Shown: positions 58,932 to 64,000 of the stretch, piece by piece
Layout of the letters: each line of letters starts with the position of its first letter
How positions within the stretch are numbered: position 1 is the first letter of the stretch
The notes under the pieces: generated by a model
The model's database searches: none
Told to the model about the DNA's origin: nothing
What the model saw: only the letters and a program-made list of their open reading frames with translations
Assembly: GCA_027311025.1 (NCBI GenBank)
Contig: DAICZS010000003.1
Coordinates: 42,624 to 106,623, forward strand
Direction of reading: 5' to 3'
DNA length: 64,000 nucleotides
Source of the DNA: Ferrovaceae bacterium
GTDB lineage: Bacteria; Pseudomonadota; Gammaproteobacteria; Burkholderiales; Ferrovaceae
Position numbers and translations under genes: made by a program

Positions 58932-58940
58932 TTATCCACA
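58932..58940 (+). promoter_or_regulatory. DnaA-box-like 9-mer TTATCCACA
   Basis: The 9-mer equals the strong E. coli DnaA box and covers the -35 of ppsA. A single match of this length is expected by chance about once in every two windows of this size, so binding is only a possibility. Confidence 0.25.
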
Positions 58941-58961
58941 GCATAGCAGATGTCTTATAAT
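58932..58961 (+). promoter_or_regulatory. ppsA promoter
   Basis: A perfect TATAAT at 58956-58961 is preceded, 18 bases upstream, by TTATCC as a weak -35. Transcription would start near 58968 and give a 22-base leader with an AGAGG ribosome site. The elements are interleaved with those of the ppsR promoter on the other strand. Confidence 0.55.
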
Positions 58962-58967
58962 AGACAA
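58940..58967 (-). promoter_or_regulatory. ppsR promoter
   Basis: On the minus strand TTGTCT (four of six) and TATGCT lie 16 bases apart, the latter with a TGC extension. Its -35 abuts the ppsA -10 and its -10 falls in the ppsA spacer, so polymerase could not occupy both promoters at once. Transcription would start near 58933. Confidence 0.45.
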
Positions 58968-58989
58968 CTTTTAGAGGTCAGGGGACATC

Positions 58990-61356
58990 ATGGCAACGGC
59001 ATACATTCGCTGGTTTCAGGATCTTCGCATGACCGACGTGGATTCCGTCGGAGGCAAGAACGCATCGCTGGGTGAAATGTTCAGCCAGTTAAGCCATGCC
59101 GGCGTGCGTGTGCCCGGAGGCTTTGCCACAACAGCCGCGGCCTACCGCGATTTCCTGGCCCAGGGCGGGCTTGCAGCACGCATCGAGGCCCTGCTGCTGG
59201 CGCTGGATGTGGACGATGTGGATGCCCTGGCCGTGGCTGGCGCCAAAATTCGCGACTGGGTGCTGAAAACGCCCCTGCCCGAACGGCTGGTGCAGGAGTT
59301 GACGGCAGCCTACGCGCAACTGGAAGACGGTTCGGGCACCCCACCTGCGGTGGCCGTGCGCTCCTCGGCCACCGCAGAGGATTTGCCCGATGCATCCTTT
59401 GCCGGCCAGCAGGAAACCTTCCTCAACATCACCGGCATGGCGCAGGTGCTGGAGGCGGTGAAGCACGTATTTGCCTCGCTCTACAATGACCGCGCCATCG
59501 CCTATCGGGTACACCAGGGGTTTGTGCATGCCGAGGTGGCCCTCTCGGCCGGCATTCAACGCATGGCGCGCAGCGATGTGGGGGCCAGCGGCGTGCTGTT
59601 CACCATGGATACCGAGTCGGGCTTTGACCAGGTGGTGTTCATCACGGCCAGCTGGGGGCTGGGGGAGAGCGTGGTCCAGGGGGCCGTCAACCCGGACGAA
59701 TACTATGTCAGCAAGGTGGCCCTGGCGCAGGGGCGCCCCGCAGTGCTGATGCGCAATCTGGGGTCCAAGGCCACGCGCATGATCTACAGCGGCGAGAAGG
59801 TCGCCGGGCGCACGGTCACCACCGTGGAAACCGACCTCGCCGATCGCCATCGCTTTTGCCTCAATGACGCCGAACTGGAAGAACTGGCGCGTTATGCGGT
59901 CATCATCGAACAGCATTACGGACGCCCCATGGATGTGGAATGGGCGCGCGATGGCATGGATGGCAAGATCTACATCCTGCAGGCGCGTCCTGAAACGGTG
60001 GCCTCGCGCAAGGGAGACAGCCTGGAACGCTATGCGCTCAAGGGCAAGGGCGATTTGCTGGTCACGGGTCGCGCCATCGGACAGAAGATCGGCTCGGGGC
60101 CCGTGCGCATCATTTTCGACGAGTCGCAAATGAACGAGATAAATCCGGGCGACGTGCTGGTGACGGACATGACGGACCCCAACTGGGAGCCCATCATGAA
60201 GCGCGCTTCCGCCATCGTCACCAACCGCGGTGGACGCACATGTCACGCCGCGATCATTGCGCGCGAACTGGGCATTCCTGCCGTGGTGGGCTGTGAACAT
60301 GCCACGGAGGTGTTGAAGGATGTCCCGGCCGTGACGGTGTCCTGCGCCGAGGGTGAGACCGGCAACATCTACCGGGGCCTGATCGATTTTGAAGTCTCTT
60401 CCCTGGCGCTCGAACGCATGCCTGCCATTCCGGTCAAGATCACCATGAACGTGGGCAACCCGCAACTGGCATTTTCCTTTCAGCGCCTGCCCAACGAGGG
60501 CGTTGGACTGGCGCGCCTGGAATTCATCATCAGCGCCATGATTGGCGTTCATCCCAAGGCCTGCCTGGAGTACCCGCACCTGCCGGCGGCGCTCAAGTTG
60601 GAGGTGGAGGAGAAGGCGCGCGGTTACAGCGACCCTGCGGCGTTTTACCGGGAAAAACTTGCCGAGGGCATCGCCACGCTGGCGGCTGCCTTCTGGCCCA
60701 AGAAGGTCATCGTACGCCTGTCGGATTTCAAGTCCAACGAATACACCAATCTGATCGGCGGCAAGCGCTACGAGCCCCACGAAGAAAATCCCATGCTGGG
60801 GTTTCGCGGCGCCTCGCGCTATACCGCGACTTCATTCCGCGATTGTTTCGAGCTGGAATGCCGGGCATTGAAACGGGTACGCGACGAGATGGGCTTCACC
60901 AACGTAGAGATCATGGTGCCCTTTGTGCGCACCCTGGCCGAAGCCGATCGCACCATCGCCCTGTTGCAGGAGTTGGGGCTTCGTCGGGGCGAGAACGGGT
61001 TGCGCGTGGTGATGATGTGCGAGATTCCTGCCAATGCCATCCTGGCCGACCAGTTCCTTGAGCGTTTTGACGGTTTCTCCATCGGCTCAAACGACCTGAC
61101 GCAGCTGACCCTCGCCGTGGATCGTGATTCCGGGCTGGTGGCCCAGGCCTTTGATGAGCGTGATCCTGCCGTCAAGGCAATGCTGCATCTTGCCATCAGC
61201 GCCTGCCAGCGCGCCGGCAAATATGTGGGCATTTGCGGCCAGGGGCCGTCCGATCACCCCGACCTGGCACGCTGGCTGATGGAGGAGGGGATTGAGTCCA
61301 TGTCGCTTAATCCGGACTCGGTCATCGGCACCTGGTTGTTTCTCGCGAAGCAGTAG
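58990..61356 (+). CDS. ppsA: Phosphoenolpyruvate synthase (PpsA)
   Basis: PpsA makes PEP from pyruvate and ATP for gluconeogenesis. The 788 residues hold the ATP-grasp domain ([31 protein letters not shown]), and the swivelling domain with the phosphohistidine in [21 protein letters not shown] (near residue 419). The upstream threonine that PpsR modifies is in this block. The PEP-binding barrel follows ([45 protein letters not shown] and CGQGPSDHP). Its last 103 bases overlap the end of the convergent M20 gene. Confidence 0.97.
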   Translation: MATAYIRWFQDLRMTDVDSVGGKNASLGEMFSQLSHAGVRVPGGFATTAAAYRDFLAQGGLAARIEALLLALDVDDVDALAVAGAKIRDWVLKTPLPERLVQELTAAYAQLEDGSGTPPAVAVRSSATAEDLPDASFAGQQETFLNITGMAQVLEAVKHVFASLYNDRAIAYRVHQGFVHAEVALSAGIQRMARSDVGASGVLFTMDTESGFDQVVFITASWGLGESVVQGAVNPDEYYVSKVALAQGRPAVLMRNLGSKATRMIYSGEKVAGRTVTTVETDLADRHRFCLNDAELEELARYAVIIEQHYGRPMDVEWARDGMDGKIYILQARPETVASRKGDSLERYALKGKGDLLVTGRAIGQKIGSGPVRIIFDESQMNEINPGDVLVTDMTDPNWEPIMKRASAIVTNRGGRTCHAAIIARELGIPAVVGCEHATEVLKDVPAVTVSCAEGETGNIYRGLIDFEVSSLALERMPAIPVKITMNVGNPQLAFSFQRLPNEGVGLARLEFIISAMIGVHPKACLEYPHLPAALKLEVEEKARGYSDPAAFYREKLAEGIATLAAAFWPKKVIVRLSDFKSNEYTNLIGGKRYEPHEENPMLGFRGASRYTATSFRDCFELECRALKRVRDEMGFTNVEIMVPFVRTLAEADRTIALLQELGLRRGENGLRVVMMCEIPANAILADQFLERFDGFSIGSNDLTQLTLAVDRDSGLVAQAFDERDPAVKAMLHLAISACQRAGKYVGICGQGPSDHPDLARWLMEEGIESMSLNPDSVIGTWLFLAKQ

Positions 61357-62588
61357 TCCACGGCAAGGTGGGCGAGCGCGCGGGCCCCCAGGGGCAATGC
61401 GCTCTCGTCCACGCAAAAATGCGCCGAGTGGTTGGGCGCCACCTGATCCCTCGGGGTATTCCGGGGCGTGATGCCGAGAAAGAAAAACAACCCCGGGATC
61501 CTTTCCTGGAAACTGGAAAAATCTTCCGATCCCGTCAGCTTGCGCGCCGTCAGCAACCGCCCCGGTCCGGCCACACGCGCCAGTGTTGGGGCCATGGCCC
61601 GCGTGAGCGCGGTGTGGTTGGTAGTGACGGCATATCCCCGTTCGATGTGCACGTGCGCCCGGGCGCCGGCACTCTCGGCAATTTTTTCTGCAGTGGTGGT
61701 GACACGCCGGGCGATGTCGCGGCGCATGGATTCGTCGAAAGTGCGGATGGTTCCCAGCAGCTCCACGCGTTCGGGAATGATGTTGTCGCGCACGCCGCCC
61801 TGGATGCTGCCCACGGTGAGGATGGAGGGTTCGTGCGTGACGTCCAGCTGACGGCTCTGGATGGTCTGCAGGCCCAGCACCACCTGGGAGGCCACCACGA
61901 TGGGGTCCACGCCATACCAGGGCATGGCGCCATGCGTCTGGCGCCCTTCGATGATGATGCGCAGGGTGTCTGAACTGGCCATGGCAGGCCCTTCACGATA
62001 GCTCAGCGTGCCGCTTTCCATGCCGGCAAAGACGTGCAGTCCAAAAATGACTTCAGGGCGCGGATGGTCCAGGACGCCTTCACGGATCATCAACTCGGCG
62101 CCCCCTTCCTCGCCGCGGGGCGGGCTTTCCTCGGCGGGCTGGAAAATGAATTTGAAGGTGCCGGGCAGCGATTCGCGGCAGCCCGCCAGCACCTGGGCCA
62201 CGGTCATCAGGATGGCCGTGTGGCAGTCATGGCCGCAGGCATGCATGACGCCTACTTCGCGCCCTTCAAACATGGCAGTCACACTCGAGGCAAAGGGCAG
62301 GTCCACGGCTTCCGTGATGGGCAGGGCATCCATGTCGGCACGCAGGGCCACCACGGGTCCGGGTTGTCCGCCTTTGAGCAGACCCACCACGCCGGTATGG
62401 GCTACACCGGTTTGTACTTCAAGTCCCAGGGATTGCAGATGATGGGCCACCAGGGCTGCCGTACGGAATTCGCGGTTGGACAGTTCGGGGTGGCGATGCA
62501 GGTCGCGCCGCCAATGGATCAACTGGTCGCGCAGCCGTTCGTTGTGCTGGTCGATGTGCTCATGCAACTGATGAAGGGCCATGCGCAT
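61254..62588 (-). CDS. M20-family amidohydrolase
   Basis: This zinc amidohydrolase resembles hippurate/N-acyl-amino-acid hydrolases and IAA-amino-acid hydrolases. Metal ligands appear in [32 protein letters not shown] and a later [17 protein letters not shown]; the dimer lid has [15 protein letters not shown]. The start is uncertain: ATG 62588 (444 residues) or GTG 62591, which has AGGA 9 bases upstream. The ORF-track ATG 62624 lies inside the -10 box and is unlikely. The family normally ends near LAHLAVDY; here about 33 more residues are read opposite the end of ppsA, with no conserved pattern. The natural substrate is unknown. Confidence 0.85.
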   Translation of the reverse strand: MRMALHQLHEHIDQHNERLRDQLIHWRRDLHRHPELSNREFRTAALVAHHLQSLGLEVQTGVAHTGVVGLLKGGQPGPVVALRADMDALPITEAVDLPFASSVTAMFEGREVGVMHACGHDCHTAILMTVAQVLAGCRESLPGTFKFIFQPAEESPPRGEEGGAELMIREGVLDHPRPEVIFGLHVFAGMESGTLSYREGPAMASSDTLRIIIEGRQTHGAMPWYGVDPIVVASQVVLGLQTIQSRQLDVTHEPSILTVGSIQGGVRDNIIPERVELLGTIRTFDESMRRDIARRVTTTAEKIAESAGARAHVHIERGYAVTTNHTALTRAMAPTLARVAGPGRLLTARKLTGSEDFSSFQERIPGLFFFLGITPRNTPRDQVAPNHSAHFCVDESALPLGARALAHLAVDYCFARNNQVPMTESGLSDMDSIPSSISQRARSG

Positions 62589-62622
62589 CACGGTAACAAT
62601 TCCTGCATTGGGCGTGTCAGCC

Positions 62623-62628
62623 ATTATA
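62623..62628 (-). promoter_or_regulatory. -10 box for the M20 amidohydrolase (minus strand)
   Basis: Read on the minus strand the bases are TATAAT, offset by two bases from the plus-strand TATAAT at 62625. A leader of about 25-28 bases would result. The -35 (TTCGAG at 16 bases) is weak. Confidence 0.4.
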
Positions 62629-62630
62629 AT
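62625..62630 (+). promoter_or_regulatory. -10 box (TATAAT) seven bases before the dehydrogenase gene
   Basis: A perfect TATAAT ends 7 bases before ATG 62638, and no ribosome site lies between, so transcription should begin at the start codon itself. The -35 region is poor. It overlaps a -10 box on the other strand. Confidence 0.5.
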
Positions 62631-62637
62631 CTACGCC

Positions 62638-63519
62638 ATGAGCACTCGAATTGCACTGTTGGGCACTGGACTGATGGGGGCCCCCATGGGGCAACGCCTG
62701 CTTGCGGCAGGTTTTCCCCTCACCGTGTGGAACCGCAGCCCCGAAAAAACCGCCGAACTGGTGCAGCAAGGTGCGCGCCTGGGTGCTTCGGCAAGCGCCG
62801 CTGTGCGTGATGCGGATTTCGTGATCACCATGCTGGCCAACGGGCCGGCAGTGACGGAAGTCCTGAGCCTCGGGGGGGTGGCCGATGCCATGGCACCCAA
62901 GGCCCTGTTCATCGACATGAGCTCCGTTCCGCCGGATACGGCGCGACGCCATGCCGCCCTGCTGGCTGCGCGGGGCGTTGCCGCGCTCGATGCCCCCGTC
63001 TCGGGTGGCGTGGTGGGCGCTGCGGCTGGTACGCTGGCCATCATGGCCGGGGGTGAACTCGACGCCTTCGTGCAGGCCTTGTCGGTGTTCAAGGCGCTGG
63101 GGCGCGCCACCCGGGTTGGCCCTGCCGGGGCCGGTGCCCTGGCCAAACTGGCGAACCAGATGATCGTAGGCCTGACCATCGGTGCCGTGGCTGAGGCCCT
63201 GCTGCTGGCTGAAGCCGGCGGCGCCAATCCGGCGGCGGTGCGTGAAGCCATCCGTGGGGGGTTTGCCGAAAGCAGGGTGTTGGAGATGCACGGTGCGCGC
63301 ATGCTGATGCGAGATTTTTCACCGGGGGCGCATGCCACGACGCAGCTCAAGGACCTGGCCTCAGCGTTGCAAGCGGCGGCCGAGGTGGGGCTGGATCTTC
63401 CCCTGACCCGCGAAGCCCACGACCTCTACCAGACTTTCGTGCGTGAAGGCGGCGCCGACCTCGACCACAGTGCGCTGTTGCTGGCCCTGGAGCGGCGCAA
63501 CGCGCACAACCGCCGGTAG
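62638..63519 (+). CDS. NAD(P)-dependent beta-hydroxyacid dehydrogenase (3-hydroxyisobutyrate dehydrogenase family)
   Basis: This 293-residue protein has the Rossmann start IALLGTGLMGAPMGQRLLAA, then FIDMSSVPPDTARRHA, DAPVSGGVVGAAAGTLAIMA and the catalytic lysine in GPAGAGALAKLANQMIVG. Substrates in the family include 3-hydroxyisobutyrate, tartronate semialdehyde and succinic semialdehyde; which is used here cannot be read from the sequence. The ORF track starts 19 codons early inside the promoter; ATG 62638 fits the family. Its TAG is immediately followed by the stop of the convergent LysR gene. Confidence 0.9.
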   Translation: MSTRIALLGTGLMGAPMGQRLLAAGFPLTVWNRSPEKTAELVQQGARLGASASAAVRDADFVITMLANGPAVTEVLSLGGVADAMAPKALFIDMSSVPPDTARRHAALLAARGVAALDAPVSGGVVGAAAGTLAIMAGGELDAFVQALSVFKALGRATRVGPAGAGALAKLANQMIVGLTIGAVAEALLLAEAGGANPAAVREAIRGGFAESRVLEMHGARMLMRDFSPGAHATTQLKDLASALQAAAEVGLDLPLTREAHDLYQTFVREGGADLDHSALLLALERRNAHNRR

Positions 63520-64000
63520 TCAGCTTTTGCTGGTGCGTGTGCCCTTGCTGCGGCGGCCCAGCGTGGGTGGGGCCACCTTGAAGCGCGTGAAGGCCTCGAT
63601 CAGCTGCGATCCTTGTTCCAGCAAAAACCCCTTGAAGGCCTGGGCCACCGGAGGCAACTGCTTGTCCTTGCGGTGCACCACATACCAGTTCAACATGGCC
63701 GGAAAATTCTCCACGTCCAGGATCACGAGGTTGCCTACCTGCAGCTCAAGGTTGATGTTGTAGGCCGAGAGGAAGGCCAGGCCCATGCCAGCCATCACGG
63801 CCTGCTTGATGGTTTCCGTGCTGCGAATCTCGAGCGCCACCTGGAGCTTGTCAAGCTCTTCTCCGAACACGTCCTGCATGGAATTCCAGGTGTCCGAACC
63901 CAGCTCGCGGGTAATGAACGGTTGCCGCAGTAATTCACTGCGTGGAATCCGTTTTTGCTGGGCGAGGGGGTGGTCAGGACGGGCCACGATGACGTAGGGG
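63520..64000 (-). CDS. cbbR: LysR-family regulator, CbbR-like, C-terminal part (cut by window edge)
   Basis: The frame stays open to the last base (reading PYVIVARPDHPLAQQ), so the DNA-binding half lies outside the window and the GTG start in the ORF track is not real. The visible 159 codons are a LysR effector-binding domain with LLRQPFITRELGSDTW, VMAGMGLAFLSAYNINLELQ and WYVVHRKDKQLPPVAQAFKG. These match the pattern of CbbR regulators of Calvin-cycle genes, in which the GMG..FLSA and WYVVHR blocks are typical. Family LysR is sure; the CbbR assignment is probable and would suit an autotroph. Confidence 0.75.
   Translation of the reverse strand, partial: PYVIVARPDHPLAQQKRIPRSELLRQPFITRELGSDTWNSMQDVFGEELDKLQVALEIRSTETIKQAVMAGMGLAFLSAYNINLELQVGNLVILDVENFPAMLNWYVVHRKDKQLPPVAQAFKGFLLEQGSQLIEAFTRFKVAPPTLGRRSKGTRTSKS

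Noticed and set aside
59089-60780. 563-codon minus-strand ORF opposite ppsA
   Set aside because: Shadow of ppsA; composition typical of an antisense frame.

Overview
The window is a continuous block of core bacterial chromosome. The sequence is GC-rich (about 62 percent by eye) and very densely coded, and no stretch over 300 bases lacks a gene. Gene content and order point to a betaproteobacterium. The evidence is a murB-ftsQ-ftsA-ftsZ-lpxC cell-division end, SMC-ScpAB rather than MukBEF, smc-zipA-ligA, a queF-dapC-dapD-dapE-prmB run, the chain map / rpsB-tsf-pyrH-frr-uppS-cdsA-dxr-rseP-bamA-skp-lpxD-fabZ-lpxA-lpxB-rnhB, and divergent ppsR/ppsA. A partial CbbR-like LysR regulator at the right edge hints at a CO2-fixing autotroph, but a genus cannot be fixed from this alone.

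Layout. 1-5.0 kb: end of the division/cell-wall cluster (murB partial, ftsQ, ftsA, ftsZ) running into lpxC. 5.0-11.3 kb: dciA (minus), then secA, argJ, a DUF815 ATPase and a Nudix-ThiE fusion on plus. 11.3-13.6 kb: lpxL and ygfZ on minus, and a small YgfX-like membrane protein. 13.6-22 kb: purL on plus; glnE, a parvulin, bolA and yciB on minus. 22-26.4 kb: a PHP phosphoesterase, trpS, scpA, scpB and rluB. 26.3-31.6 kb: a minus operon queF-dapC-dapD-NRDE-dapE-prmB (queuosine and lysine/meso-DAP synthesis plus L3 methylation). 31.7-39.7 kb: smc, zipA, ligA, galU, def. 39.7-43.1 kb: map and glnD on minus. 43.1-58.1 kb: a long plus cluster for translation, isoprenoid/phospholipid synthesis, outer-membrane assembly and lipid A. 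58.1-64 kb: ppsR/ppsA, an M20 amidohydrolase, a beta-hydroxyacid dehydrogenase and the CbbR-like fragment.

The genes share themes: envelope building (MurB, LpxC/L/D/A/B, FabZ, UppS, CdsA, Dxr, BamA, Skp, RseP, SecA), division and chromosome upkeep (FtsQAZ, ZipA, SMC-ScpAB, LigA, DciA, RnhB), translation (RpsB, Tsf, Frr, TrpS, Map, Def, RluB, PrmB) and nitrogen/carbon control (GlnE, GlnD, PpsR-PpsA, CbbR).

I see no tRNA, rRNA, CRISPR array, insertion sequence, prophage or defence island, and no clear novel system. The points worth a second look are regulatory or architectural: a structured rpsB leader, interleaved ppsR/ppsA promoters, perfect TATAAT boxes placed seven bases before two start codons, a symmetric two-way -10 element, an 8-8-8 dyad between yciB and trpH, convergent genes that share palindromic stop codons, a Nudix-ThiE fusion with a degraded ThiE site, and a ZipA that may contain two copies of its fold. 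All promoter calls are by eye.
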